DNA of 64,000 nucleotides. Origin: Paragordius varius (lineage: Eukaryota > Nematomorpha). Within the stretch, counting starts at the first letter, position 1, and every line of letters starts with the position of its first letter. Of this stretch, positions 22,260-36,578 are shown piece by piece. Location of the stretch: NCBI GenBank assembly GCA_964247055.1, contig OZ176055.1, forward strand, positions 9,114,001 to 9,178,000, in the 5' to 3' direction. The notes beneath the pieces are model-generated. The model had not been told where the DNA came from. It made no database searches and saw nothing but the letters and a program-made list of their open reading frames with translations. The translations under genes and the position numbers were made by a program.

Positions 22260-25200
22260 ATGGTTGATAAGCTTATATATATATATATCATTTACAGTTT
22301 AAATTCATCTTAAAATAATGTGTTTTTTTAAGATTAACAATTACCTTTATTTTTTAATAGTTTTAAAATATGAAATACTGTTTAAAATTAATATAATGCT
22401 GAAAAAATAATAAACTATGTCGAAATATATCATATGATGAGTGTTTGAATGAAAACACATAATAATTTGAATTGTTCGAGGCGAATTTGAATTGTTTAAG
22501 GGGGATTTTGAAGTGTAATGTTAATTTCACCGTGTTAGGGATGTAAAAACCGATATGGATTCATGAATGTGCCCACTTTTAAAAAACGAGCTGCCAAAAG
22601 TATTTAATATGGGTATATTAACTGATCTATTACATCTAAAAATTAATTATGCCAAAATGTTAAATTTACTACGATTTGAATTATGATTTTTTTCTTATTA
22701 AATCTATTATTACTAAAAGCAAAATATTTTAACCAAAAAATGTTTAGTTTCACCATTTATAAATTGGTTTAGGAAGTTTTTTCTACAATATTTTTTTGCA
22801 GAAACATATAATAACATTTATTTACAATCCATCCTATTTCATTAAAGTAACTGGTTCTCAGAACTAGCATAAATTATATATTTTGTCTTCTCCACAGACA
22901 CACTCTTTACTAAATGTGATGACAATGAAAAATATTAGAAAAAAATATTTAGTGGGGGAAAGGAAGGGGCTAGGCGACTGTTGTTATTTAAAGCATGACA
23001 GTTTTTTAACCAAAATTACGCGAAAATACTAGATGACTAAACAATATATTAATATTAATCTCTTCTCCATTTATGAAAAATAAATCTATTTTTATATTTA
23101 CGAACAAATATGTGAAAAATGGTATATTTTATTATCTCTGTGGAGAGCTGAAATATATAAAAATATTTTGTGTGTAAACACAACAATCTGTTGTTAATGG
23201 TTAATTTATTAAATGTCTGGACAACTCAGAGAAAGAGTTTATAAAGAATGTGACTCTAGATATATATATATATAAATACAAGAAACCCACAAAAATTCAA
23301 TGTCAAATTCTGTAAAGGAAAAAAAGATAAATTACCAAATAAATGTCATACAAACATACATATATATACTGTGTGGAGTAATATATTTTTAGGTAGTCTC
23401 TCAAAAATTATCAATCTTACGATACATTTTAAATGTTTTGTGAAAAATATGCATCTAAAAATAAAATCAAGTATCATCTTGGATTTATTCTGCAAATTCT
23501 CACAAAATTTATAATGAAAAAAAAATTTTTTTTGATTTGAAATATTTACAAAGGGGTGTTTGTTATATGTCGTCAAAAAAATATAATTATATATCGATTG
23601 ATTAATTCATCGATCAATCTCGATTGATTTTAGGGAAAAGTCAATATTTGCTAAAATATTGACATAGATCAATTTTGAGTGAAGATATTATCTGTTATGT
23701 AAACATTGATGGTTTTCACACATATTCTAAATAAAATGTAAGATGGTGGTCAATTTTAGTATATGACTTATTTAAATAAACATATATAAATATATGAATT
23801 ATCTGATTTTTATGGATCTTGAAAATATAAAATTTTGATTTATATTTCAGAATAATATGTACATCTAAGAATGACCTTCACCTATATATATACATAATAT
23901 ATATTTACCTAAGCAGGCAGAAAATTTGTTATGATAAAAGAAAAAAAAGAACCTTTCTGATCTCACTCTCTCTGGAATCTTTTAACAAAAAAATAATTTT
24001 TATCTTTTTCTTATTGTTAAAAAAAAATTTGGTTTTTTTTGGCATTCATAATTTTATTTTACGACTTATCCAAAAATATTCGGGCTCTTCCAAATAAATT
24101 AGGTATATCAATTTGGATATTTTCATCTTAAATTTTATTATTGCCGCATACTTCTCAACTCCGCAATAAAAATATTAATCATATATACAATTAGAGAATA
24201 TTGGAAACAATATTGAAAAATTAATTTAAATTCCTCGTATATGTAGTTTTAAATAATTTTGAATTCCTATATCTAGCCACCTTAAAGTTTTTATTGAAAT
24301 ACATGATTTTTTCACAATCCTATATATAAAAATATATATAATCATAGCATCCAAAATAATTTTACAACACAAAAAACCATCTTAATTTATTCTATTCCTC
24401 ATATTTTTGTATGAATTGCTTGTCTTAAACACTATTTTTGGATGACTTTGCACAATACTAACTAACCAACTAACTAACTATTTTCGAGAAACTCGACATG
24501 TGAACACCGTCAGTTATTTTTTATCAAAATTGGTCACACGAACGATGATATAAGATAACAAGTTTTTGAAGCCAAAAACTTTTATACTATCTTTATTTTG
24601 GTTTCCAGCTCTATCTATGTATGTTTAATTTTAAAGCATATTTTAGATCCAAAAAGATATTTAAATTTTATACGTATGGCCGTTATCCCAATTTATCTTT
24701 GCTAAATTCTCTCCATACATATTGAATAGCAGTTTATATAAAAAGATGACTTATTAAAAACGCTTTTTTTGCATTTTATTTTCTCAGTAAAATTTTCATA
24801 AAAAACCGAACGTATTTTAATGATATATCTATTTAGCCTGATAATGAGTTCAAAAATTATTATTTTTATTATTTATACATTGTTAAAGCATACATATAAA
24901 TAAGTATGACACGAGAGTAGCTGATCTTACAACTATACTAAGTATATATTCATTCTTCACATATATTCCTTTATATTCATCATATATCTCGCGTGAACAA
25001 TATATATTATATGAAATTATTCTAAAAAAGATATTTTTTCCATATTTTCTTTTATTTTATTTTTGGATAAGTTTAAAAATAGAAATCTTTTGAAAAGTTG
25101 ACATATTCCCAGTTCGCTTCCCTAAGGATATTTTGTGGTCGGATCCATATATCTAAACTTTTTTTTATTTTTTGTTAATTACTACTGCACAAAATCCAAT

Positions 25201-25680
25201 GTATCATCAATTATTAATTAAACCATTATAAAAACAGGTATATTAAATAATAACACAATTTTTTTACAAAATATGGTTTTTTTTATATTAAAATAATGAG
25301 AATATGATTTTAAGAAAAACAAAGTTACAATTTAAATATGAATGATGTCCCCTACGAAACTGAGATTTTTTGAGATTTCATTTTTTTTACAAAATATTAA
25401 TTTTTGATATGATGTGCGAAAACCACAAAACATTAAACACAGTAAAGACAGACTAATTTAAGATATATATTACCTTTAACCTTTTGCCTTTACTATTAAC
25501 CAGGAGATAAAAAAATAAATTATCATTCATTTTTTGTTTGACAAAAAATAATATAGAAATAATTTAAGCCTTTATTTTACGCAATGTTGAAATGAAATGT
25601 TGGTAGGGGGTGGGGGGGGAGTCATTGACCCCAAGATCTAACTAAATTACAAAGTTGACGTGTTGATAGGAAGACAAAAC
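22260..25680. other. Intergenic, mostly unannotated
   Basis: Contains a family B remnant near 22430-22545 (AATTTGAATTGTTCGAGG) and an ACTA-rich patch near 24460-24480. No host exon was recognised in either strand. Confidence 0.5.
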
Positions 25681-25682
25681 AG

Positions 25683-25690
25683 TATAAAAG
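25683..25690 (+). promoter_or_regulatory. TATA box of the P450 gene
   Basis: TATAAAAG lies 125 bases upstream of the P450 ATG (25815), with the initiator-like TTCACTA about 30 bases downstream. Position and sequence fit a core promoter; no experimental support. Confidence 0.45.
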
Positions 25691-25814
25691 CAATGAAATA
25701 TAACCCAAATTCACTAAATTTTTATTTTTTTTTCTCCTTCTACTACATCTTATTTCACCCCGCACACATCTGATAAATTTTGATATATCCTAGATAAAAT
25801 CCCACATTTTGAGA

Positions 25815-28800
25815 ATGTCATCTCCCAAAGGTTCCTTACTTACTACGTGGAATAAATTCTTCAAGAAAGTTATTCATCAAAGTAAACCGGACAATGGGCA
25901 TTACCCTGTTTCGACAATTAAAAAGCAACAACAGTTACAATCACAAAAGCTATTAAACACGATTTATGCTCTCAATGCTATACAAAAGGTAATAATATTA
26001 AATACAGTAAAAATTGAAATTATACAGACAAAACGTAAAAATATAAAGACAAAATTTTTTTTTCAAAAGACATCCATATCTATCCTATAAAAATCATATG
26101 ACTATTTTATACTTTGAAGTTTAAAACAATCTGTTATTGTTAAAAAAATCAAGATTTTCATTTTTTAGAAAAAATATTTAACTTTATGTTTTAACTTTTT
26201 GTCCGTATAATTTCAGTTTTACTGTAATATTGCATATTTAATCTTATCAAAACAAACTTTTCTGCGTTGCGTTATTATACCTACACCTTAAATTGACCCT
26301 TAAACATTTTGAACTCACCCTTAAAAATTCAAACATGCGTTTTCGAGCTTTTTCAAATGAATATTGATGTACAATTATTTTGTATGGCATAATTATTTAT
26401 TTTTCTGCATTGTGCTGATATTGATCAAAAGGTCATTAAAAATAAAAAATAGAAAAAACATTTAATTAATTTTTATGAATTTGAAATGTATAAGGGTGAT
26501 GAAGTGTTCAACGGTGAATTCGAAAACGGTATATTCAACCCTAAAAACTGCACAATTTTTTATAATTACAATGGGTCGGTCCAGGGCAATAGAATTTAAT
26601 TTCTTTATGGATCCTATAAGAATATAATCTAAATCTACAATTACATTGCTAGTTTTTCATTTTATACTGCCATATATTAACAAGAATAAGCAGCATTATG
26701 GGCTGAAAACACCAAATATAAGAAGCCAAAAATATCATCTTTTTTATTAATAGTATCTGACAATATTTAATGACTAACGAATTTTATTTTATAACGTTTT
26801 TTGTCATATTGATATGTTAAAGTTGTACAAAGGCAAAAAATTAAGTTTAAAATTTGAAACAAAAAACATTCCAATGTCTCAAGACCCTTTACTTTATTTT
26901 CTTGACATTAGCCTTAATTATCGGGGTACCTGGGTCGTAAAAGGAACACAGTTATAATTTTTAATAACATCATCTATTCATTATTCAGGATATTCAATAT
27001 TCCACGTCAAGTCTTTCACTGACCGGAGATGCGATAACAGCTAGAAAAACTGTAAAAAATTTGGAATTTATCCAACCAGATAAAGCAAAAACATTCGAAA
27101 ACCATGTATTACCCTTCTGGAAAATGCCGGGCCCACGTGGTCTTCCTATTGTAGGAACTTTGTTGGATTACATAAAGAAGGGTGGTTATGGTTTCCATGG
27201 ATTAATGCAGGTTTTAATTATAGAAAAGTAAAATTACATAAACACACTAAAAACTAATTTAAATAACTTATGAAAATTATTTTTTGTATAAAGAGAGTTC
27301 CCGATGAGAGTCGTGAAATATCGGGACAAAAATATCAACTTATTATTATTATATGGGCGATATAAAAAATTAGGATTCTTAATATTTGTTGATATTCTGA
27401 AATATATAGACTTTTAGTACGTTGGCACCTTGAAAAAAGTTATAACTTAACCATTATCTTATCAATTCAGTTAAAATTTTGATATTCCTCATATTTAAAA
27501 ATTTCAAAGTGGACAAAAAAATATTTTATTAGGCACAATTTGATAGAAGTGTGCAATATGGGCCAATATATCGAGAAAAGTTGGGGCCAGAGGAGTTTGT
27601 AGTTATAACTGACCCAAAAGAATATTCAAAAGTTGTCCGCGCAGATCCAAAATATCCCGCTAGAATGGTGTTAGATCCAATGGTTGAATATCGGAAACAA
27701 AGAAACCTACCCATCGGTCTTTTCAACGCGTATAATAAAATTTGTGATACTCTATATTTATAATGTTGGATATAGTTTCATACATGAATGCTATACAAAT
27801 CTACAAACCTTAAATCATTTTCTGCCATAAATGATATTATTAATTAATATAACTTGATGATTTTAATATTAGTTTATTTTTTTTGTAAAATAATTACCCA
27901 TCAAGATAATCACCATTAAATCAAATGTACTTATAAAGAAATATCATGGATAGATTCATTTCAAAAAATTGATAAAAGTGCTTTATTATTAACATTTTTC
28001 TGATCCGTACAATAATTTCAAAAGTAAAGTTGTTTGCCATAATTTTTTTTGATATTTTATTAATAGTAAATTTAATTCAAAAAAAATTATTTTTCCTTTT
28101 ATAGATTGGGTGAAGAGTGGTATAAATACCGAAGTGTCCTTAACCATAAAATGATGGACATCAAGGAATGTAACAATTATCTCCCAAAAGTCGAAATGGT
28201 TTCACATGATTTTATTGTCCGGTTAGGACATAAAAAGGATGAATCCAATTTTTGCATTGAAACGGAACTGTTTCATTGGGCTATGGAATGTAAGTTATTA
28301 TATTGCATCTTAATTACATTGCGAGAGTTAAAATTACAGTATAAAATTATACAGACAAAACGTAAAAATATAAATATAAATATTTTTTAAATGACGGCTG
28401 TACATTTTAAAACTTGATTTTTCAAAAGTTTACTAATCGTTTGGTTTGCAAAGTAGCAAATAGAAATGTTTGTTATAACACTCATTAATATAAAAATCGA
28501 AATTGTTAATGTGGGTAAATTATGGTTTGAAAAGGTAGTGGTTGTCTTTTCCAAAAAATAATTATTTGTCTTTATTACGTTTTGTTTGTATGTGCATAAT
28601 TTTTACTACTGTAAAAAATCTTTTTATTCTACGATATTAGCAATTGGAACACTGTTGTTTGATGCTCGATTGCAATGTCTCAAAGATCCCGTTCCCCTTA
28701 AAACAAGTCAATTTGTTAGGAGTGTTGCCGGATACACTAAAACGCTTCAGACACTCATGACAGATTTCCCCTGGTACAAGTATTACGATACCAAATTATG

Positions 28801-31800
28801 GAAAGAACATTTGGGTTATGCTGATACCATTTTTGATATTGGACAGGACTTGGTTGAAGAGGTAAAATTATATATATTTTTTTGAAATTGTTTTTATGTT
28901 AAATGAATGCGCCGCTTATGCTACAGTTCGAATTTTAAAATTTTGAATTTATTCTCATAGGATTTAAGGAAACTTAATTAGGTTAATTAAAGAATGACTA
29001 GGTGGTATAATGTCATTTTATCCTTTACATACAGTAATATATGAATTTATACAGACAAAATGTAAAGACAAATATTTTTACAAAAGACCGCTCCTTTTAA
29101 ACTTGATATTTTTGAATAAAACTCATTGTTTTGAAAAGCAAAGGGTGAATTATAAATCTAAATTGGTAACACAAACAAATTATACACTTAACAATTGTAA
29201 TTAAATAATTTATAGGAAAAAAGGTTAAAAATTATGATTGCCGTTTAATAAAATTTGTCTTTATATTTTAACGTTTTGTCCGTATAATTTCATTGTGTAA
29301 TAATTTTTATTATTTAATTTTGATTATTTTCAGAGACTAAATGACTATAAAACAAACAAGAACGATGATAAAAACAAAGATTCATCCTATTCCATTCTCA
29401 GGCATTTAATGCAAAATACAGATTGGTCAAACAAAGAAATTAATATAACCCTTATAGATTTGATGATGGCCGCCATAGAAACGGTAAAAAATAATTAACT
29501 TTTTGAAATTTCTTTGTAAAATTTACAGAAGTGAAATTAAACGTAAAAAGCAATTAAATATAAATATTTTTTCAAAAGACAACCATACTTTTTTAATTTT
29601 TTCCTGTTATTATTTAATCACATTTGTAAAAGATACAATTGATTCTGTTACCAATATACACTTTTGATTTAAATTTTCAATCGTAAGTTAATATATCAAT
29701 AGGAAAAATCAAGGTTTAAAAAGGTATGGTTTTCTATTTTGAAATCAAATATTTGTCTTATATTTTTATTTTGTCCGTGTATTATTTTAATTTTTACTGT
29801 AATTAGTCAACAAAAATAAAATCCATAATCTGTAAGGCTGAATTGAAATTTTGTATAAGAAAAAATGTTTTGACCTTACATAGCTATATTTTCTCACCAT
29901 TGTTTTAATCTCCATTTAGTTTAAACATAGTTTGTTAAAATTAATTAGTTGAAATTAAATACAATACATTTTAATGAATTAATTTCATAAATTTAACAAT
30001 TACCTATTAGTTAAACACAATATTGCTATACTTAAAATTTAACCTTCAGTGATTTAAGAATATAATTGTAACGTTATTTATTTTACCTAGGAGTGAATAT
30101 ATAATATCTTAAAATTTTAATTCCTTTTTCAATGTTACCAAAAATTAATTGTTAAATCATGAGAGCAGTCATATTTAACAATTAAAACATAGAGGATATG
30201 CTTTTATAAAATTCTGGACACTTCATTACCGTTACGGGTAGATTACGCCAGGAGCGATTTCAAATTAATTTTGAATATAAATATTCCTGATATTGGACCG
30301 AATTTAAAAATATGCATTATGCAAGTTTTTTTTAAAAAATGTGAGAAAAATAATATTTTCCCAAAGATTATTTTGGGCTTTTTGTTAATCCGTAATAAAA
30401 TTAGACGATAAAAATATATTATGATGATTTTATTTTAATTAAAATCAGTGCTTTATTGATATGTATAGTTTTTAAGGGTGAAGCTACAATTCTTTTTTCT
30501 GTTCCAAATATATTTTGAACAACGCTAATGCCATATAATGTAAAATACTTTGATAGCTATTCAATTTCTTCTAACGTACATTGTAAAACATATTTATCTT
30601 ATTTTTACTTTCATAAATATTGAGGCATCGTTATAATAAGAATAAATGGCCAACTAATGTAAAATATGATAAATTTAAATGCCTAGATATTGTGATAATA
30701 GACTATTTTACGAAAATGTAAGTATCTATTCATAATTGGGTATTAAACACATTTTAATCCTCTAAAACAGAGGTCTCCAACACAAATGTCCACGGGCTGC
30801 ATTTCAATATTCCCTGTGAGCATCAGAAATATATATGAGCATTCATAATTGATATTTTAGATTTCCAATGTAAAACTGTAAAATGCAAAATATAAAAAAA
30901 TTTCTACTTTGTATTTTTTAAAAAAATTTAGCAAGAAATATTAATTTTACTAAGATTTTTGAAGCTAATTTTCGCAAATTATAAATATCTCATACATCCG
31001 CGGGCAGAACATAAAGTCACGGAGAGCCGCGTGTTGGACACCCTTGTACTAAAATAATTTTTTGCATGTTTGTTGCAAAAATTGGCCGTCGTTTATGCCA
31101 TTGTATATGTGAGTTAAACGGAGAAATTAAATTTTAACTAAATATCTTACATATAAATAACATTTTAATTATTTACTTGATTTTATATTTCATATAGACA
31201 TGCTTTGCTGTTTTGTGGACCATGTATTGTTTAGCTAAAACTCCCAGAGCTCAAAAAATACTTTTAGATGAAATTTTACAGGTTGCACCCAAAAATACGA
31301 CATTAGATATGGATTTGTTGCACAAACTAACCTACCTTAAATGCTGTGTTAAAGAATCCATGAGGTTAAAATATTAATTTATTTTTATTAAAATGGATGT
31401 CCGAGACTATTAGGATAAATTCTAAGTATGATGTTTTAAACCTTGCTAAATATTCAAATGAGATGAAAGCATTGGTTAAATATGCGATTTTCGTTTGAAC
31501 AAAAACAGTTTTATTAAGAGATTTATAAGCTAATTTTTTAAATTGTTCTCTAAAATGCAATTTTCCCAATATTTATAGATTGTTCCCCGTGGTATATACC
31601 ATGAGTCGCAAAATTCACAAAGATTTGACAATCAATAATTTCCTGGTGCCAAAACAATCTCATGTGCAGGGAAGCATGTATGCTATGGGACGGAACGAAC
31701 AATTATTTGATCAACCGTTCATGTATTTACCCGAAAGATGGTTATCACAAAATGTACAAAAAGATAGCGCATTAACAACCAAACAATACTTTGAAATGAA

Positions 31801-32149
31801 AAGTTCGAATGGGTGCCCATTTGCAAATGTTACTAGCCAGGATTCTTCAACAGGCTCAAACTATTTCCATCCCAACCAAGATAGCATAACCGTTAAGAAA
31901 ATGCTTAAAGAAACGGCCGCATTTGGTTCCCTGCCTTGGGGACACGGAGCTCGAATGTGCATAGGACGTAGGATCTCAGAAATTGAAGTTTATTCCGTCC
32001 TTTTTAACCTTGTTCGAGGGTATGACATAAAATTAGCCGCTAATGATAAACCAGAAACAGCAGGAGAAGATGTCAAACCTATTTTACATTTAGTGTTGTG
32101 TCCATCACACAAAATTAAATTTAATTTTTCCAAAAGATCTATTGAGTGA
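25815..32149 (+). CDS. Mitochondrial-clan cytochrome P450 (8 exons)
   Basis: Heme-thiolate monooxygenase, likely in the mitochondrial inner membrane and fed by adrenodoxin; the substrate cannot be told. Exons in frame: 25815-25988, 26989-27210, 27533-27729, 28105-28289, 28641-28861, 29334-29483, 31198-31364, 31579-32149; 628 residues. Motifs: proline hinge PGPRGLP (105-111), helix I AAIETT (379-384), ExxR as ESMR (436-439), PERW (490-493), heme loop PWGHGARMCIGRR with Cys566. The hinge beginning about 100 residues in, with a basic N-terminus lacking a membrane anchor, and the GRR after the heme loop point to the mitochondrial clan (CYP10/12/302-like), not to a named subfamily. It is longer than the usual 500-550 residues through its N-terminus and an insertion between PERW and the heme loop. 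No internal stop. Confidence 0.92.
26004..26225 (+). mobile_element. MITE family A in P450 intron 1
   Basis: AATACAGTAAAAATTGAAAT on the left and TTTCAGTTTTACTGTA on the right. Begins 16 bases after the exon 1 donor. Confidence 0.8.
26283..26570. mobile_element. Family B palindromic element, diverged
   Basis: GAACTCACCCTTAAAAATTC on the left and AAGGGTGATGAAGTGTTCAA on the right match the family B termini; GCGTTTTCGAGCT is the family's internal landmark. Confidence 0.55.
28336..28612 (+). mobile_element. MITE family A in P450 intron 4
   Basis: ACAGTATAAAATTATACAGA on the left, TTTTTACTACTGTA on the right. It ends 28 bases before the exon 5 start. Confidence 0.75.
29031..29300 (+). mobile_element. 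MITE family A in P450 intron 5
   Basis: ACAGTAATATATGAATTTAT on the left and ACGTTTTGTCCGTATAATTT on the right. It ends about 35 bases before the exon 6 start. Confidence 0.7.
29524..29800 (+). mobile_element. MITE family A in P450 intron 6
   Basis: TTACAGAAGTGAAATTAAAC on the left and TTTTAATTTTTACTGTA on the right. Confidence 0.7.
30768..31046. mobile_element. hAT-like MITE, family E, in P450 intron 6
   Basis: Ends CAGAGGTCTCCAACAC and GTGTTGGACACCCTTG are inverted; flanks CTCTAAAA and TACTAAAA look like a decayed 8-base duplication. Confidence 0.75.
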
Positions 32150-32445
32150 AATATGCATGCATACCCAATTAACAATTCTCTTTATATGAGAAAAATTAAA
32201 CGTTTTATTAGCAAAAGTGCAATTTTATAATGATCAATCAACAACATGACTTTATTACTTTATAAATGGATGGCTTTTTCCAATAACCAATATTTTATGT
32301 ATTCGACTTGCCTACATTTGTATAAAAAAATAACATGTATCACGCAGTATTAATATGGCTGCAGTATTAAACATACCGCTTTGATATATCTTTCTATCTA
32401 TTTTTACTTATATAATTTTAATAGCTCTTAACTTTAATATGTAAT

Positions 32446-32482
<37 letters not shown>

Positions 32483-33208
32483 ATATTTTGAATAAATGTA
32501 TATTTAATTTTAGCCACAAGGTTATAATTATATCTTATAATGCGCCGCTATTTTATGTTATTAAAACAATAGATTAAGGTTATAATTAAATTTAATTATC
32601 GTGTGATAACTTTGCTTTCTAAAACGCATACATACCATATGAGGTATAATCGACTAAAACCTAAGTTAAAAAAGTTGTTTTAAAGAATCAAAACTTTCAT
32701 AATTTTACCATGAAAACCATAATTTATTATTTTATATTCAAGCATGTGTTAATAATTGGTATCAATTATTATTTTTTTTTAAGTTTAGTAACGGTAAATG
32801 TGGAAAAATATAGATGCTACACGTTTTTTAAAACAACAAACAATAAATTTGTTAATAAACATTCGCTCCCTGAAACCTTTTAAACTCGGGGCAAGCCACA
32901 AAAAAACGAAAATTTTAAGAAACCAAAGGCTAAAAATCACACAATGGCGATTTTTATTTTTACAATTGCTTAAAATTCATGCCAATTTTTAATACTGTTT
33001 TATTAAGTATGAATCAGAACAGATACTATTAAAACAGCATAACTTGCTCGTTGGTAAACGGGTCCTCTTTTTATTAAAAATTAACTTTTAAAACGTATCA
33101 ACCAATTTATTTAAATATTCTACTATTTGTTATTATTGTAAATTAAATTTTGCAGTATAAATTGTGAGAAATATAACGGTAGTTTTCAAATTTATTAACC
33201 CTATAAAC
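32150..33208. other. P450 3' flank and intergenic
   Basis: ATTAAA at 32195-32200 is a possible poly(A) signal for the P450. A (TA)n array lies at 32449-32480. No other gene recognised. Confidence 0.4.
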
Positions 33209-33507
33209 CAGGTATATTCACGCGGCAGCGCTCCGGACTTAATGTGCCGCCCGCGATAAATTTGGACATCCATAATTAAATTGCAAAATGTGCCCACAAA
33301 ATCTTAATAAAATGAACTTTTTCTTAAAATTAATCTTTTCAATTGGTTAAAACTTAAAAAAATGCTATATTGTGATTGCATTTTACAGTTTTATATTTGA
33401 AATCTAATAAATTATTTATAAAGGCCCATATATATTTAGAATGCGGCCCGCCAGATTTTTGTGAGCCGAAAATACGGCCGCAAAACCATTTGTGTTGTTC
33501 ACCACTG
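33209..33507. mobile_element. hAT-like MITE, family E
   Basis: Starts CAGGTATATTCACGCGGC and ends GTTGTTCACCACTG, with internal TTTTACAGTTTTATATTTGA and GCGGCCCGCC shared with other family E copies. Confidence 0.65.
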
Positions 33508-33755
33508 CTATACATACTTTGCGTAAAAAAATGAAACTTAAACTAACATAATGTTTTAAAAAAGAAGAGATCAACTGAACGCACTGTTTTTTATATTGTG
33601 TAATTATCCCAACTTTCCGAATTGTGAATCCGTTAATAACCCAAAAATTTGGTAAGAGCTCCAATATTTGATACACCATGATGGAATAGTTGTCGGATTT
33701 AAGTGGTTTGGAAAGATTTTGGGAATTTTAAATTTCTGAATTGAGTAAATGTCAC

Positions 33756-33900
33756 CAGTGGCGTAGCTAAGGGGCGAACGGGAGCTGATGCATTGGGCGC
33801 CATAGTTAAAGGGACCAAAAATTTAATTTTATTTCAAAAAATAGATAGGTTGCATGGAAGAACCATGCACGGAACGCCAGAAATGTAAACTACGCCTCTG
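33756..33900. mobile_element. hAT-like MITE, family D, with 8-base target duplication
   Basis: Ends CAGTGGCGTAGCTA and GTAAACTACGCCTCTG are inverted. AATGTCAC flanks both sides exactly (33748-33755 and 33901-33908). Confidence 0.85.
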
Positions 33901-33908
33901 AATGTCAC

Positions 33909-35066
33909 GCTTTCAGATATGATTATATTTGAAGCAAACGCTTTATACAAATGAAATAAATGCAAGGATAAAAATGCGCTAAACAGTTAATTTATTAGTA
34001 TCATGATGATGTGTTAGAATGTCAAGCTAAAATATCACACATTTTTGAGAATATTTCAAAAAATTATAAAATTCAATAATTATAAAATTTGGGAAATTTA
34101 AGGTTTTGCTTAAAATTATTAACAAACTGCGGCAATAATTTATTAGTTAAATTAACTTTTGTATACTTTATTAAATGTAGCTATATTTTAGTTTATCCAA
34201 CGTACCTTGTTGTATTATACCAGAATTCGGTTAAAACTCGCATTAATCAGAAAATATGAGTTCGATAACGTTCCTAATTATGGGTTAATTTAAAATATTA
34301 GTATGATCACCTTTGAATGTAAATTCCAAAACCTGCTATTTTACATTTTCAAAGAAGTGTTTATTCCGCGCTAAACATTGATATTGTCATTAAATGGAGA
34401 TGACAAAAAATAGCAATAGAACAGGACATGGCTTTTTAAATATCATCGTGGTATGTTTACATCGGCGTTTTCTGATAAATATATTCGATTGTATCCATTA
34501 AAGTTTTAATTTACTATTTAGATTTGCGAGGTTTTAGTTATTTCAAATACCTATCGTATTTATGGTTGCTTTATTTTTGAATCAAAATAATCGCATAAAA
34601 ACTGCAGACTTTCTTGATCTTTTGTGGAAATGAAACAATTGTTCTTTAAAAAAATAAACCCATTGAGTAAAATATAGAATTGTATTTATAAGTCAAAGTC
34701 TTAGCATAAAAATAAATTATTTACAATAAATATAGAGCCATTTACTTGTTTTTTTAGAGTTAATTTAAATAAAATTTAAAGTATAAATGCTTAAAGTTCG
34801 TGGTTTAATCCTCATACCAACCATCCTATAATATTTTGGCAAAACAATATTTTCTGCATCAAAGCAAATTTCTGGCTATACCAATAAAACAGTATGAAAA
34901 TAATTCTGGATGATTATTGCAGTTTAAAATCGATTAGATAATTCCAATAAATGATTGATTTGGTTGTCAAACTGAGTGCACCTGTATGCATATATATATT
35001 TAATAACGTATTACAAAAATATTTTAAATAATAAAAATATTTGATTCGAAAACAACATTAATAATA
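33909..35066. other. Intergenic, nothing recognised
   Basis: AT-rich, no family-like ORF and no repeat with clear ends. Confidence 0.5.
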
Positions 35067-35330
35067 ACCATTTACAATTCAAATTCACCCTTGAACAATT
35101 CAAATTCATTCACCCTAAAAATAAATTGTGTGTTTTCGGGCTCAAATAAATCATTATTAATATGAAATATATCTTTATGGTTTAATTAATTATTTTTTCA
35201 GGATTATTTTTATTTTACACAAAATTTTATTTTTATAAAATATAAAAAAATATAGGTAATTTTTAATCTTAAAAAACACATAAATTTTTAGGGTGGATTT
35301 TAATTTTTCGAAAGAATTATGAGTGAAAAA
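35067..35330. mobile_element. Family B palindromic MITE
   Basis: ACCATTTACAATTCAAATTC and repeated CCCTTGAACAATTCAAATTC on the left; inverted AACACATAAATTTTTAGGG near the right. The internal GTGTTTTCGGGCT matches the copy at 43147. Confidence 0.7.
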
Positions 35331-35919
35331 CTCAGAAAAGGTCCCTTAACGTCACTTGGGTGATTATCCATTCGCCCAATTAATATGTTGCCCAACAAAT
35401 ATGCTTTTTATGTAAAAAATTATTTTTGTTCAATATCAAATTACTAAAATAAGTATTTATGATGTAATATTATCGCACACTTGTAAAGGAATAGGATAGG
35501 AAAAAAATATTTAAATGGGTCCGTACATAAAATCGATTTAAAACCAACATTTTGTATTTTTATAAATTTAAATAAGATCATGAAAAAAATAGATTATTAT
35601 AACCAAAAATAAATTTTATAAGAATCCATGCCAGTTTGTATTAAAATTAATTTAAAGAAAAATTGTGTAAAACTTATTGTTGTTATCGACAAATAGGGTG
35701 TTATTATATTAATCATATTGTGATAAATTTGAATTAAAATGTAGTATTTTTAAATTTTTGGATGACAAAAGAAAAATAAACTTAAAAATTAATTTAGGAC
35801 AATTTACTGTTATAAATTTTAATTTAATATATCAAAATGGCTTAATTTCGCAAATATAAAGTAATAAATAAAAACTTGAAGAGTACGCAGGATAAACCCA
35901 CGTACCTGACTGAAGAATT

Positions 35920-36200
35920 ACAGTAAAAATTGGAATTATACGGACGAAACGTAAAAAAATAAAGACAAATATTTTTTATAAAAGATAACCTCTAAATCTT
36001 GATTTTTTTAAAAAAATCAACCATTGTTTAAAATTGCAAAGCATCAAATTAAGATTTGGTATCACAATCAATAATCTATTTTACATTTGTAATTAAATGA
36101 TAACTGATAAGGAAAAATTAAGGTTTGAATGGTTGTCATTTAAAAAAATGTTTGTCTTAGTATTAATACAATTTGTCCGTATAATTTTAATTTTCATTGT
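35920..36200 (+). mobile_element. MITE family A, full length
   Basis: TTACAGTAAAAATTGGAATT on the left and GTCCGTATAATTTTAATTTT on the right. Confidence 0.8.
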
Positions 36201-36578
36201 AAATACAAAAGCTTTTAGGTAAAATAGCAAAATACTAAACATAAAAAGTTATAATTGCAAAGCTTTTTGGTATTTAAATGCAAATCTTATAAATTATTTC
36301 CAGGCACCCTAATATTGGTGTTACATATGGTGGATTGTGTCATTAGAATGATTTAAAGTGATTTTAAAGTAGCGTTGGCGAAAATTTTGTAGACTATGGA
36401 AGGAATCTGACAGATGTTGTTTTATATATGTGGTGGTGTTGTTGTTAGGGTTTGAATGTTTGATGTAATTGTATATTGTGTGTTATTTTTTGTGTGTTCA
36501 TAGATATTTTCTGCAACAAGGGCCTTAATATTTATAGCTTTAGGAAATTATTTTAACGATAGATAGCTGTTTTACTTT

